A stretch of 64,000 nucleotides of DNA. Source: JBPRGG01 sp051418075 (lineage in GTDB: Bacteria > Bacteroidota > Bacteroidia > Cytophagales > Cyclobacteriaceae). The notes below the pieces were generated by a model. It did no database searches. It had not been told where the DNA came from and saw only the letters and a program-made list of their open reading frames with translations. This document shows, piece by piece, positions 35,302 to 46,200 of the stretch. Position 1 is the stretch's first letter. Each line of letters starts with the position of its first letter. The stretch is taken from NCBI GenBank assembly GCA_051418075.1, contig JBPRGG010000041.1:1-64000 (forward strand), written 5' to 3'. Made by a program: the position numbers and the translations under genes.

Positions 35302-35406
35302 TAGCAGAAATTACTACAATCATCATTTCAATTAGTTCTCCCTTATGCTTAAAATAACATAAGATTTAGGCTTATCAGACAAGATAATGCCGGGTATACC
35401 ATCCAC

Positions 35407-36699
35407 TTATTGCTCATTCATTAAAGCCTCTATCTCCTCTGTTTCTATAGGAATATCAGCCATCAAATCCCGGTATCCTTCTGGTTCAATCACAATATTA
35501 TTTTCCAGTCTTATGCCTATATTTTCCTCCCTGATATAAATTCCTGGTTCCACTGTAAATACCATACCTGCCTCTACCTGACGATAAGGATTTCCCACAT
35601 CATGCACATCCAACCCAAGATGGTGGGAGGTGCCATGCATAAAATACTTTTTGTACAAAGGCTTTTCCGGGTCCTGATTTTTTACATCCGTTTTATCCAG
35701 CAGTCCAAGGCCTATCAATTCGCTTTCCATCAGTTTTCCTACTTCTCCATGATAATCTTTTATCAATGTTCCCGGCCTCAGCATATTGATGGCGGCTCTT
35801 TGCACCCTTAATACAGCATTATAAACCTCCTTCTGGCGATTTGTATATCGTCCGTTAACCGGGATGGTCCGGGTCATATCTCCATTATAATTGGCGTATT
35901 CTGCCCCAACATCCATAAGCAGCAAATCCCCATCCTTACAAGAAGCACTATTATCTATATAATGTAAAACGCAGGCATTGAATCCGGAAGCCACTATGGG
36001 TTGATAAGCAAAACCCTTGGATCTGTTTCTGACAAATTCATGAATATATTCGGCCTCTACTTCATATTCCATTACTCCTGGTTCTACAAACCTGAGTATC
36101 CTTCTGAATCCCTGCTCAGTTATCTTACAGGCAGTCTGGATCAACTCAATTTCAATTGGTGACTTAACTGACCTCAGCTGATGCATGATAGGGGCTGACC
36201 TTTGATATTGATGCAAGGGAAATTTTTCTTTACAGGTTTTTAGAAACCGGGCATCTCTGGTTTCAACCGAAACATCTGCTCTGAGATGTTCATTTGTGTT
36301 TAAATATACATTTTCAGCCTGAGCCATCATCGTATATAAAGTCCGTTCAAACTGATTATTCCATAGTACATTTTTTATACCGGAGGTTTGAGTAGCTTCT
36401 TCCCTGGTATATTTATGTCCTTCCCAAATGGCTATTTCCTCATTAGTTTCTCTAAGAAATAATACTTCTCTAAATTGCGGATCAGGAAAATCAGGAAAAA
36501 TAACTAAAACACTCTCTTCCTGATCTATACCCGATAAATGAAACAAATCACTATTTTGTCGGAAGGGCATAGTGCCATCCGCATTGGTAGGCAAGATATC
36601 ATTGGAATTAAATATGGCAATAGAATTTGGCTTAAGTTGCGATGCAAATTTTTTTCGATTATTTTCGAAAAGGTTTTTATCAATCGGTAAATATCTCAT
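35407..36699 (-). CDS. pepP: Xaa-Pro aminopeptidase (M24B)
   Basis: 430-residue cytoplasmic metallopeptidase that removes the N-terminal residue before proline. An AMP_N domain (about 1-160) precedes the pita-bread catalytic domain. Metal ligands are visible in LLMDVGAEYANYNGDMTR (two Asp), HGTSHHLGLDVHD (His), FTVEPGIYI (Glu) and GIRLENNIVI (Glu). Length matches PepP. Its start lies only 12 bases from the start of the divergent subtilase gene, so their 5' regions overlap. Involved in peptide turnover. Confidence 0.93.
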   Translation of the reverse strand: MRYLPIDKNLFENNRKKFASQLKPNSIAIFNSNDILPTNADGTMPFRQNSDLFHLSGIDQEESVLVIFPDFPDPQFREVLFLRETNEEIAIWEGHKYTREEATQTSGIKNVLWNNQFERTLYTMMAQAENVYLNTNEHLRADVSVETRDARFLKTCKEKFPLHQYQRSAPIMHQLRSVKSPIEIELIQTACKITEQGFRRILRFVEPGVMEYEVEAEYIHEFVRNRSKGFAYQPIVASGFNACVLHYIDNSASCKDGDLLLMDVGAEYANYNGDMTRTIPVNGRYTNRQKEVYNAVLRVQRAAINMLRPGTLIKDYHGEVGKLMESELIGLGLLDKTDVKNQDPEKPLYKKYFMHGTSHHLGLDVHDVGNPYRQVEAGMVFTVEPGIYIREENIGIRLENNIVIEPEGYRDLMADIPIETEEIEALMNEQ

Positions 36700-36711
36700 A
36701 GGTGGATTTTT

Positions 36712-38244
36712 ATGATATTAAAAAATAAATTGTTAAAATACATTTTTTGGCTCATCCTTTGGCTATTAACCAGTCAGCTGCAGGCCCAATCCAAATACTG
36801 GATCTATTTTGCTGACAAAGGTAATGATATCCGGCAAAATATTGTTCGAACAGGGCCAACAATTCCTCTCTTAAATATCGGGGCAGCTTATTTGGATAAA
36901 CCAATTTACCAACCTTATCTGGATAGCTTGAACAAGCTGAACATCAACCCCATTGTCCGATCCAAATGGCTTAATGCTGTTTCTGCTCAGTTAAATGATG
37001 AAACGCTTATGCTTGTCAAAACCCGGAAATTTATCCATCATGTACAACCGGTTCGTACGATGAAAACAGCCAACCAAAATCTTTATAAAGAAAAGCACAA
37101 CTTAAGTCTGGCCCTGGAACAGATCAAGGCCCATCATTTTATCCAGGCCGGATTAACAGGAAAAGATGTGGATATCGGTATTATTGATGGAGGCTTTTAT
37201 CAAGCAGATCAGGATTCCAACCTGGTTCATCTATTCGAAAATGATCAAATAAAAGCCTATAAAGATTTTGTAAACCCTGAAAAAAATAAATTCTACAGTC
37301 AGTCTGAATCATTGCTGGATTGGCATGGAACTTCCGTGTGGAATTTGATAGGTGGGTATCACCCATCTCAGTCAAAAACCTATGGCCTGGCTGTTCAGGC
37401 TAACTACTACCTGGCCAGAACCGATCATGGCCAAAAAGAATTCCGGGGAGAGGAAGACTATTGGATTGCAGCCATAGAATGGCTTGACAGCCTTAATGTA
37501 AAACTCATAAATACATCCCTGGGGTATGCGCTGGATTTTGATAATCCGGAAGAAAACTATGCCCCGGAACAAATGGATGGACAAACCAGCGCCATTGCCA
37601 GGGCCGCACAAATTGCTGTAGATCAAAAAGACATGTTGATCATCGTGTCTGCCGGCAATGATGGTAATAATCCTGCCTGGCAGGTTTTATCTACGCCTGC
37701 TGATGCTGAAGGAGTCTTTTCAGTAGGCTCAAGTTTATATGCAGCCTGGGGTCGAATAAATTACAGCGCCCTGGGCCCGGAATTCTTACCCTACCTGAAA
37801 CCAAATGTAGTCTGTTATTCCAGTCATGGCACCTCATTTTCAGCCCCGGTGATTACCGGTCTGGCAGCCGGAATAAAACAAGCTCAGCCCGGTTTGAGCA
37901 ACAGGCAGATCATGAATATCATTGAAAGGTCTGCCCACCTTTACCCTTTTGGCAACAACTATATCGGATACGGGGTGCCGGATTGTGGCAAGATCTTAAA
38001 AATACTTCATAAGGAACATTTAAAGGACAGGAGTAAAAAGATCAGAAAAAGAAAGCGGTTTACCCTGAAGAATAAACATCAGGATGCTTATGCTGTTATT
38101 TTTCATAAAAAAGATTCCCGACATGTGTTATATCAGGAAATAATAGAACCAATAGAAAATAAGTTTGAAGTTACTAAACCTGAAAACGCCAAAATTTCTA
38201 CTTTTGCCAGCCAAAGTCAGGTATTAGAAATAATCTGGAAGTAA
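36712..38244 (+). CDS. Exported subtilisin-like serine peptidase (S8)
   Basis: 510 residues. Signal peptide (LLTSQLQAQ, about 1-26), a prodomain-like segment (27-145), then the S8 catalytic triad: Asp159 (IGIIDGGF), His205 (DWHGTSVW) and Ser375 (HGTSFSAPV). The oxyanion Asn region is VSAGNDGN. A C-terminal extension after about 430 is Lys/Arg-rich and then beta-like, with no recognisable T9SS signal. AGGTGG seven bases before the ATG is a good ribosome binding site; it overlaps the start region of the divergent peptidase gene. First of a run of four co-directional genes. Confidence 0.9.
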   Translation: MILKNKLLKYIFWLILWLLTSQLQAQSKYWIYFADKGNDIRQNIVRTGPTIPLLNIGAAYLDKPIYQPYLDSLNKLNINPIVRSKWLNAVSAQLNDETLMLVKTRKFIHHVQPVRTMKTANQNLYKEKHNLSLALEQIKAHHFIQAGLTGKDVDIGIIDGGFYQADQDSNLVHLFENDQIKAYKDFVNPEKNKFYSQSESLLDWHGTSVWNLIGGYHPSQSKTYGLAVQANYYLARTDHGQKEFRGEEDYWIAAIEWLDSLNVKLINTSLGYALDFDNPEENYAPEQMDGQTSAIARAAQIAVDQKDMLIIVSAGNDGNNPAWQVLSTPADAEGVFSVGSSLYAAWGRINYSALGPEFLPYLKPNVVCYSSHGTSFSAPVITGLAAGIKQAQPGLSNRQIMNIIERSAHLYPFGNNYIGYGVPDCGKILKILHKEHLKDRSKKIRKRKRFTLKNKHQDAYAVIFHKKDSRHVLYQEIIEPIENKFEVTKPENAKISTFASQSQVLEIIWK

Positions 38245-38281
38245 TTGCTGAATAGTTTAAGGATCTTGCGAGGATTGGAAA

Positions 38282-39514
38282 ATGAAAGAATACAACATAC
38301 ATACGCTTTCTAATGGTATCAGGATACTCCATAAGGAAGTTTACACCACCCGAATCGTTCATTGTGGATTCATCTTGGATATTGGCAGCAGGGATGAAGG
38401 GCCCGAACAGCAAGGATTGGCCCATTTTTGGGAACATATGGCCTTTAAAGGAACTAAAAGAAGAAAAGCTTTCCACATTATTAATAAACTGGAATCGGTA
38501 GGGGGAGAATTAAATGCTTATACCACCAAAGAAAAGATCTGTTTCTATGCTTCTGTTTTACAATATCATTTTGAAAGTGCCCTGGAATTATTGACTGATA
38601 TCACCTTTGATTCAATATTCCCGGAAAAGCAGATTGAAAATGAGAGAAAGGTGATTTTAGAGGAAATGGCTATCTACTATGATGATCCGGAAGATGCCAT
38701 CCAGGATGATTTCGACAGTATCATTTTTCCAAACCACCCATTAGGAAATAATATCCTGGGTACAGCTGAAAGCATTAAGTCATTCCAAAGATCTGATTTT
38801 AAAGGATTTATAAAAGAAAACCTGAATAGTGAACGACTTATTCTTTCTTGTGTTGGTAATATTACATTCAACAAAACAGTTAAACTGGCCGAAAAATATT
38901 TAAAAGATATTCCCAGGTTTCAGGCTCAGCACAAGAGATTGCCCAGCCTGGAATATCAACCAGTAATAAAATCGACCGGAAGACATCTAACCCAGGCCCA
39001 ATGCGCTATTGGTAGTCCATCATACCCGGTTTTTGAGCAAAAAAGATTCACGTTTTTCATGCTAATAAATATTCTGGGGGGACCTGGCCTGAACTCAAGG
39101 TTGAATATGGCCCTGAGAGAGAAATATGGTTTTGTTTATTCAATAGAGGCCAATTATAGCTCATTTACCGATACAGGTATCTTTGCCATTTACTTTGGAA
39201 CAGACCCCTCTCAGTTGGATAAAAGTATAAGGTTGGTTGAAAAAGAACTGGATAAATTGAAGGAAAAACCTTTAGGCACAGTTCAGTTGCACCGGGCCAA
39301 GGAACAACTAATGGGACAATTGGCCATGTCAGAGGAGAATTATACCAGTCTGATGCTCATGCTGGGTAAAAGCATGCTCGATCTGGAAAAAATTCATTCC
39401 TTGGAGGAAATTTTTGATAAAATAAGAAAAGTAAGCGCTCCGGATTTAATGGACCTGGCCAACGAAATGTTTGATCAGGATAATTTAAGTTACCTGAAAT
39501 ACGTTCCTAAATAA
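38282..39514 (+). CDS. M16-family zinc peptidase (insulinase-like)
   Basis: 410-residue M16 peptidase with the inverted zinc motif HFWEH (His48, Glu51, His52) and a downstream Glu in VILEEMA (about 127). The second M16 half carries the usual LGGPGLNSRLNMALREKYGFVYSI. Single-chain size fits the M16B type acting as a dimer; no second M16 gene adjoins. No signal peptide, so probably cytoplasmic, degrading short peptides. 37 bases after the subtilase and 14 before the O-methyltransferase. Confidence 0.92.
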   Translation: MKEYNIHTLSNGIRILHKEVYTTRIVHCGFILDIGSRDEGPEQQGLAHFWEHMAFKGTKRRKAFHIINKLESVGGELNAYTTKEKICFYASVLQYHFESALELLTDITFDSIFPEKQIENERKVILEEMAIYYDDPEDAIQDDFDSIIFPNHPLGNNILGTAESIKSFQRSDFKGFIKENLNSERLILSCVGNITFNKTVKLAEKYLKDIPRFQAQHKRLPSLEYQPVIKSTGRHLTQAQCAIGSPSYPVFEQKRFTFFMLINILGGPGLNSRLNMALREKYGFVYSIEANYSSFTDTGIFAIYFGTDPSQLDKSIRLVEKELDKLKEKPLGTVQLHRAKEQLMGQLAMSEENYTSLMLMLGKSMLDLEKIHSLEEIFDKIRKVSAPDLMDLANEMFDQDNLSYLKYVPK

Positions 39515-39528
39515 ATCAATTTTTTTCT

Positions 39529-40170
39529 ATGGATTTTATCGATACGGATTTATTGCTCTACGCCGAGGCACATACAAGCCCGGAATCTGAACTTTTACAT
39601 GAATTAAACAGGGAAACAAATTTAAAAGTTATTCGGCCCAGAATGCTTTCAGGTCACTTACAAGGAAAGATCCTGTCTTTGTTTTCCAAACTGATCGCTC
39701 CCAGATATATTCTGGAAATAGGAACCTACACAGGCTATTCGGCCATCAGCCTGGCTGAGGGTTTACAACCGGGAGGACGTCTGATCACTATAGATTATAA
39801 TGAAGAAATTGCTGAAATTGCCAGCCGTTATATTCAAAAAGCCGGTTTACAGGATAAAATTCAATTTATTCAGGCTGATGCGCTAAAGGTCATTCCTGAT
39901 ATGCAAATAGAATTTGATCTGGTTTATATTGATGCTGATAAGCTTAATTATCAGGATTATTATAATATGATAATTGATAAAGTACGTTCCGGAGGTTTAA
40001 TTATCGCAGACAATGTATTATGGAGTGGGAAAGTACTGGAGGACTGGGAAACCACAGACAAAGCTACCAGAGCCATTTTGGCCTTTAATAAAACCGTTCA
40101 GCAGGATCAGCGGGTAGAAAATGTACTTTTTCCGGTCAGAGATGGTTTAATGGTGATCAGAAAAAAATGA
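39529..40170 (+). CDS. O-methyltransferase (COMT-like)
   Basis: 213-residue AdoMet-dependent O-methyltransferase of the caffeoyl-CoA/catechol type. ILEIGTYTGYSAISLAEGL is motif I, LITIDYNEE binds the ribose, FDLVYIDADKLNY holds the metal-binding Asp pair, and GGLIIADNVLWSGKV is the conserved late motif. Substrate likely a catechol or similar diol; in Bacteroidota such genes are usually unlinked housekeeping genes. Tightly follows the M16 gene. Confidence 0.9.
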   Translation: MDFIDTDLLLYAEAHTSPESELLHELNRETNLKVIRPRMLSGHLQGKILSLFSKLIAPRYILEIGTYTGYSAISLAEGLQPGGRLITIDYNEEIAEIASRYIQKAGLQDKIQFIQADALKVIPDMQIEFDLVYIDADKLNYQDYYNMIIDKVRSGGLIIADNVLWSGKVLEDWETTDKATRAILAFNKTVQQDQRVENVLFPVRDGLMVIRKK

Positions 40171-40237
40171 CATGAATTATAATTTTAAGGTGATTTGTCC
40201 GATATTTAACGTTTAATCTACTGAAAATCAAATATTT

Positions 40238-42256
40238 ATGAATAAATCAGCTCTTGCTATCCTGGTTTTGCTGGTGGTGGCTGTTTCATTTACTAAGGCC
40301 CAGAATTCAAAATATCAGGTTCCTTCCTCGCTGCAATTTGCTGATCTTACCTTGAAATTAACGGATAATCTGAGGCGGGAAATACAGGCTGATGTAGATG
40401 CCTTAACCAGACATCCCAAGTATTTAAATATTAAACTGGACCGGGTTAAACTATACTTTCCCCTGATAGAAAGAATTTTAAAAGAAGAAAATGTTCCGGA
40501 TGATTTTAAGTACCTGGTGATCCAGGAAAGTGCCCTGATCCCTGATGCTGTATCCACTTCTAACGCAGTAGGATTCTGGCAATTTAAAAAGGAATCAGCC
40601 CAGGAAGTTGGATTAAGGATAGACAGCCACCTGGACGAACGAATGAATATTGTTTCTTCTACTGCCGGGGCAGCCAAATACCTGAAAAGCAATAATTTCT
40701 ATTTCGACAACTGGTTATATGCTTTACTCGGTTATTATGCCGGTAGAGGTGGCGCTCAAAAATTGGTGGATAAAAGGTATTTCGGCAAAAAACAGATGGA
40801 ACTGGGCAAAAGCACCCATTGGTATATAAAAAAATACCTGGCTCATAAAGTGGCCTTTCAAAACGCAATGGCACATTATCCGGATCCGGATTACTATTAC
40901 TATGAATTTAAAGGTGGGGCCAACAAATCACTCAGAGAAATAGCTGGAGAATTTAATGTAGATGAAGAACAAGTTTTTTCTATCAATAAATGGCTGAAAA
41001 AAAGGGAAATTCCGGTTGATAAAACATATACCGTTTTAATACCTATGCAGGGCAAACAGCCCACTATGATAGCCAAAAAGTCTGATCCGGCTCCTACCGA
41101 AAAGCCCCCAGTCAGAAAGTATGATTTTGATAAGGAAGATCAGTTTCCTGTCATTGATGATTATGATGGAATTGCCAGTGCCCTGGTAAAAATAAATGGC
41201 AAGCAAGGAGTACTAGCCTCGGCCGGAGATGATATTATCAATTTATCTCGCCTGGGTGGTTTGACTCAGGATCAATTCCGGGAATATAATGATTTGGCTG
41301 CAGGGGATAAAATAAAAGCAGGAAGCACTTATTATTTTCAAAAGAAAAGGAATAAAGCTAAAACCCATTATCATATTGTATTACCCGGAGAAACACTCTG
41401 GTCCATTTCTCAAAAATATGGCCTGAAATTAAAAAAGCTGAAACAAAAGAACAGGTTTGCTATAGATGAATCTGTAAATCTGAAGCCTGGTCGGGTATTG
41501 TGGCTAAGATTTATTCGTCCCAGACATATCGCCGTGGAATACTCAGAAATACCTCCGCACCTTGTACCCAAACAACAAAAGCCAGCAAATATTGAGGCGA
41601 AAGAGGAACAAGCACCATCACCCAAAATTGAAAAACCCATTAAAACTACCATTATAAAAGAAAACAAAACGCTTATTGCCAATGCCCATTCTGCTTCTAA
41701 CCGGAAGGAAGAAACAATGAATCATGAGGCTGAAACAAATCCTGATACCAATATTTATCCTGAAAATGAAGAAATATCGTCTTTTAAACATTCAGATAAC
41801 AATATCTCAAAACAACAATCAACTTCCCCTGCCCACGCTCCCGAACACGTCAAAGTAGAGGGATCTATGAAAATTGGAGAATCAAAGACTAAAAAGGAAG
41901 CAAGTCAGTCCAATTATCATCTGGTAAAGCCAGGAGAAACTTTATACGCCATATCCAAAGCTTATGATGTTAATTTAACGGATTTGATGGTGTGGAATAA
42001 CCTCAATCTGGAGGATGGCCTGAAAATTGATCAAAAGTTATGGTTAGAAGCGCCTGACCGTCAAATTCAGCCACAGCTAGATGCCAATTCTAATCAAGTT
42101 AATAAAAAATCTTACATATATCATAAAGTTGAGGCAGGGGAAACTTTATACAAAGTAGCCCGGCAATATGAGGTTACTATAAAGCAAATCATGGAGTGGA
42201 ATAATAAAGAAAATTTTGAGTTAAAAGTTGGAGAAACCCTGTTAATTAAAAATTAG
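40238..42256 (+). CDS. Membrane-bound lytic transglycosylase with LysM repeats (MltD-like)
   Basis: 672-residue peptidoglycan-cleaving enzyme. Signal peptide to TKAQ, an SLT domain at about 70-215 with catalytic Glu97 (LVIQESALIPDAVS) and AVGFWQFKKESA and YYAGRGGAQKLV in the usual places. At least three LysM domains follow (HIVLPGETLWSIS near 380, HLVKPGETLYAIS near 560, HKVEAGETLYKVA near 630), joined by a low-complexity Pro/Lys/Glu linker. Role: glycan-strand cleavage in cell-wall growth or recycling. Confidence 0.92.
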   Translation: MNKSALAILVLLVVAVSFTKAQNSKYQVPSSLQFADLTLKLTDNLRREIQADVDALTRHPKYLNIKLDRVKLYFPLIERILKEENVPDDFKYLVIQESALIPDAVSTSNAVGFWQFKKESAQEVGLRIDSHLDERMNIVSSTAGAAKYLKSNNFYFDNWLYALLGYYAGRGGAQKLVDKRYFGKKQMELGKSTHWYIKKYLAHKVAFQNAMAHYPDPDYYYYEFKGGANKSLREIAGEFNVDEEQVFSINKWLKKREIPVDKTYTVLIPMQGKQPTMIAKKSDPAPTEKPPVRKYDFDKEDQFPVIDDYDGIASALVKINGKQGVLASAGDDIINLSRLGGLTQDQFREYNDLAAGDKIKAGSTYYFQKKRNKAKTHYHIVLPGETLWSISQKYGLKLKKLKQKNRFAIDESVNLKPGRVLWLRFIRPRHIAVEYSEIPPHLVPKQQKPANIEAKEEQAPSPKIEKPIKTTIIKENKTLIANAHSASNRKEETMNHEAETNPDTNIYPENEEISSFKHSDNNISKQQSTSPAHAPEHVKVEGSMKIGESKTKKEASQSNYHLVKPGETLYAISKAYDVNLTDLMVWNNLNLEDGLKIDQKLWLEAPDRQIQPQLDANSNQVNKKSYIYHKVEAGETLYKVARQYEVTIKQIMEWNNKENFELKVGETLLIKN

Positions 42257-42453
42257 TCTGATAATAAATATTTTTAAATGTTTAACTGTCAGATAGTATA
42301 ACGAAAAGAAGTAATAACAATTCTGACAGCTTCTCTAGCAACCTGACCAAATAAACATCTGGTTTTTGCACTAAATCAACCAAAATCCTAGTAATATATA
42401 TCATTTATTACTTTGTCAAAAAAATATGTCGGGATTTTTAATATAAATATTTT

Positions 42454-42474
42454 TATATTTGAATCTTAAATTTG
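42454..42474 (+). promoter_or_regulatory. Candidate -7 elements before the receiver gene
   Basis: Two matches to the Bacteroidota -7 pattern TAnnTTTG lie in tandem (TATATTTG 42454-42461 and TAAATTTG 42467-42474), 26-46 bases before the ATG. No good -33 TTTG at the expected distance was seen and the DNA is very AT-rich, so chance is possible. Confidence 0.2.
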
Positions 42475-42499
42475 AAACCAGTTAACTAATCCAGTAACT

Positions 42500-42913
42500 A
42501 TGCCGACTGAAAAAAATATTGATCTGGTCATGCTTGTAGATGATAATGACACTGATAATTTTATCAGTAAAAGAATTATCGAAATTACAAAATTTGCCGA
42601 CCAGGTAGAAATCAAGAATTCAGGTAAAAGTGCCCTGGAGTACCTTGAGAGTAATAAAGATTACCCTGAGAAATTGCCCGACATAATATTTCTGGATATT
42701 AATATGCCCATCGTGGATGGCTTTGTTTTTCTTTATGAATTTGAAAAATTTTCCGAACAATTAAAACGCAAATGTAAAGTCATCATTTTATCCAGTTCGG
42801 ATAATAAAAGGGATATTGATAAGATAGTTAACAACGATCACGTGATCAGATTCATCACCAAACCATTAACTGAAGCAGCCCTGAAGGAAATCAAATCTAC
42901 AATTACCGTTTGA
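42500..42913 (+). CDS. Stand-alone response-regulator receiver
   Basis: 137 residues, receiver domain only, with no output domain. Acidic pair Asp14/Asp15 (VMLVDDND), phospho-acceptor Asp66 (IIFLDINMP), Ser switch in IILSSSDN and the conserved Lys in FITKP. Such single-domain regulators pass phosphate to other proteins or act by protein binding. It lies 350 bases upstream of the PAS/GAF histidine kinase in the same direction and may be its partner. Confidence 0.92.
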   Translation: MPTEKNIDLVMLVDDNDTDNFISKRIIEITKFADQVEIKNSGKSALEYLESNKDYPEKLPDIIFLDINMPIVDGFVFLYEFEKFSEQLKRKCKVIILSSSDNKRDIDKIVNNDHVIRFITKPLTEAALKEIKSTITV

Positions 42914-42952
42914 AATCCCTTTTTCAATTAGGCCTCAATAATTTTACTTATC

Positions 42953-42971
42953 AGGTAGCGTCTACCTTTTT
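42953..42971 (+). terminator. Short terminator after the receiver gene
   Basis: AGGTAG-CGT-CTACCT with a T-rich tail (TTTTT), 40 bases after the stop. Stem of 6 bp. The remaining gap to 43263 is AT-rich with no gene seen, and must hold the promoter of the histidine kinase if the terminator works. Confidence 0.45.
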
Positions 42972-43263
42972 ATTCAGCATTACCTTTTCTTGTATATTAT
43001 TACTGGTTTGGCAGTAGCCAGACATACTAAAATTTATCGGCTGATCAATCTTTACGCTATTCTAAACCAGTACTTTACTAATAGCACCCTATCCTTAATT
43101 AAAAAGTAACTATATTATAACAATTTGATCACATGGGAAATTTGTTTAACTCTAACCTGGTTAAACAGATAAACTTACCCACGTAGCAATCCCTACTAAG
43201 AGCTATTGTATACATGGCCTAAATATAGAATATTTAGGCTTCAAATTGTACGACTAAATAAAC

Positions 43264-46200
43264 ATGAAAGAAGGATCACCAGTAGGTTTGAGGGTTTCAC
43301 AGTTGTTTGAACAGGTAGATGAAGCTTCTTTATTAATAGATCAGGGGCTTAATATCACTGGATATTTTGGCTATACCAGGGATTTAAACCAGAAGTATTT
43401 GCCTGATCTACTAGATGAGTCTCTGAAACAAATGATTTTACCTGAATTATTACATGGTTTAACAGGTGAACCAGGACAAAAAACCATTGAAATTTTATCA
43501 GATCAAACCAGCACCAGGTTCGAAATTTCTTTTACACCAATAATGGGAGCTAATCATGAAGTATCCCTGGTATCCTTATCCATTCACAGAAAAAAACAAA
43601 CAGGTAATTCACCACAAAATATTTATGGACAGTCATTTGAGCATATATTGGCTCAGCTGAGCCTTGACCTGCTGCAACTCGACCATAATAATTATGATGC
43701 AGGCCTGAATCTGGCCCTGAAAACTTTGGGACAGGCCACCATGGTAGATCGTAGTTATATTTTCCTACTTTCACCGAATAAGAAATATGCCTGCAATAAG
43801 TATGAGTGGCATTCTCCTCTGGTTTCGTCTCAAAAACAACACCTACAAAAGGTTGACCTGCTGGAACTTGAATGGATGATCAACAAATTTGCCACTGAAA
43901 ATCCTGTGCATATATCATCCGTTGAATCCTTAAATGGATCTTCCATGGCTTTTAAAAAGCATCTGACCAAACAGGAAATTAAATCTCTGGTGGTGGTGCC
44001 ATTATATCATCATGATGAACTGATTGGTTTTTTAGGGTTAGATGCTGTTCTTAAAAGGAAATGGTGGAGTAAAGAAGAAACAGATTTGCTCCAATTGATG
44101 GCAGAACTAATCGTAAACAAGATCCATCAGTTGTCCCTGGAAAATGAAATTAACTTCAATCAAAAAGAATATCAACAACTCTTTGACAATGCCCATGATG
44201 CTATTTTGGTTTTTGACCCTAAGGAAGAAAGAATTTTGAACGCCAATATCAGAGCCAGTGAAATATATGGCTATAGCCAGGATGAGCTTTATGGAAAATC
44301 ATTAATTGAAATGACCAAATCAGTTAATCAGGGTAAAGATTACATACATCAACTGAAAAAGTTAAAGAGAATTCATCTGGAATCCATCCAAATCCATAAG
44401 GAAGGCTATGAAATGCTTATGGATATCAATGCTTCCTGGATCAAATATAAAGGAAAGGATGCAGTCCTGTCAATTAACCGGGACAAAACAAAAGATAAAC
44501 AAGCTGCATTGGACTTGCAGGAAAGTCAAACCCGTTATCGGCTTTTATTTGAAAATATAAATCTGGGCATTTTTGTACTGGAAAGAAAAGGATCTGAAAT
44601 CTGCTGTAAGGATATGAATCACAACGTGGAGAAGCTATTAGGGATCAAAAAAATCAATGCGCTGACTAAACCGATTTTGGAGCTGATCCCACAGCTTTTG
44701 CAGACCGGTATGTATGAAAATATCCAGCAGGTATTTGAAACAGGCAATTCTGTTTCCCTTTCGTCCAGCATAAAAATCAATGGCCGGGAGAGACATATCG
44801 CTTCTCATACTTATAAAATTTCCACCAATGAATGTGTGTTCATTTTTAATGATGTCACCCATCGGCAATTAATTGAACGAGCTCTTTTGGAATCTCAAAA
44901 GCGGTACAAAACCTTATTTAATAACTCAAGTGATGCGATTTTCATCCATGATCTGGAAGGAAAATTCATGAATATCAACAGAATTGCCACTAAAAGATTG
45001 GGGTATACCAGGAAAGAATTAATAAAAATGAAACCATCTGACCTGGATACCTCAGAGTTCAGGAAGATGATCAAAGCAAGATTTCAAAGCCTGAAGGAAA
45101 ATGGCAAGATTATATTTGAAACAGCTCATGTAAAAAAGGACGGGAAAGTGATCCCGGTTGAAATTAATAGCAGATTAATCAAATACGATAACAAAATAGC
45201 GGTATTGAGTACAGCCAGAGATATCACTGAAAGGAAACTTACCGATCAAAAACTCAATTGGGAACTTAATATTAATAAAGCTCTTTCAGATATATCAGGA
45301 CAAATATTAAAGAAAAACTTCTTACTGGATGAAATTTCAGAGACCATATTAAGCTATGCCCGCCAACTCACCCAAAGTGAACATGGCCTGGTATCAGAAA
45401 TAGAGCCTGTTACTGGTCAAAACACCTGTAGTTGGGCCACCCACATGATGGAAGCCTGTCGACTTGGAGATATACAAAAATTTGAATTGGCCAATTGCCA
45501 CAGTGGTGAAAACCAGGGCTTGTGGGATTTTACATTAAACCAGCATCAACCATTCTTCAGCAATGACCCCATGCACCACCCATTTAGCCAGGGAATTCCG
45601 TCAGGTCATATTGACATCAAAAACTTTCTAAACATCCCGGCCTTATTGGATAAGCAGTTGCTGGGACAGATTGCCCTGGCCAATTCTGCCAGAGGATACA
45701 GCCAGAAAGATGTAGATGCTATCCAAAGACTGGCTCAGCTATATGCATTAGCCATTTATAAAAAAAGATCAGATGAGGAATTGAAGACCAGAAATACAGA
45801 ATTAAATAATTTTGTCTATAAAGTTTCGCATGACCTGCGGGCTCCATTAGCTTCAATTTTGGGCATTCTCAATATCAGTAAGATCAGTCCAGATGAAGAA
45901 AAAGATTATTTGTTTGGATTGGTGGAAAACAGGGTCATAAAACTGGATGGCTTTATCCGAGATATTCTCAGCCATTCAAGAAATTTAAATACACCCGTTA
46001 AAATTAATAAGATTGATCTGGATCAGGTTTTAAATAAGGTGTTTTCCGAGCTACATTACCTTAATACCCATGAAAAAATAGCCTATAAATGGCATATTTC
46101 CTCCCAGGATTTCTATAGCGATCAAGTAAGAATATATGAAATTTTTCGCAACCTTATATCAAACAGTATTAAATATACCAATCCTTACCAGGATAAAAAC

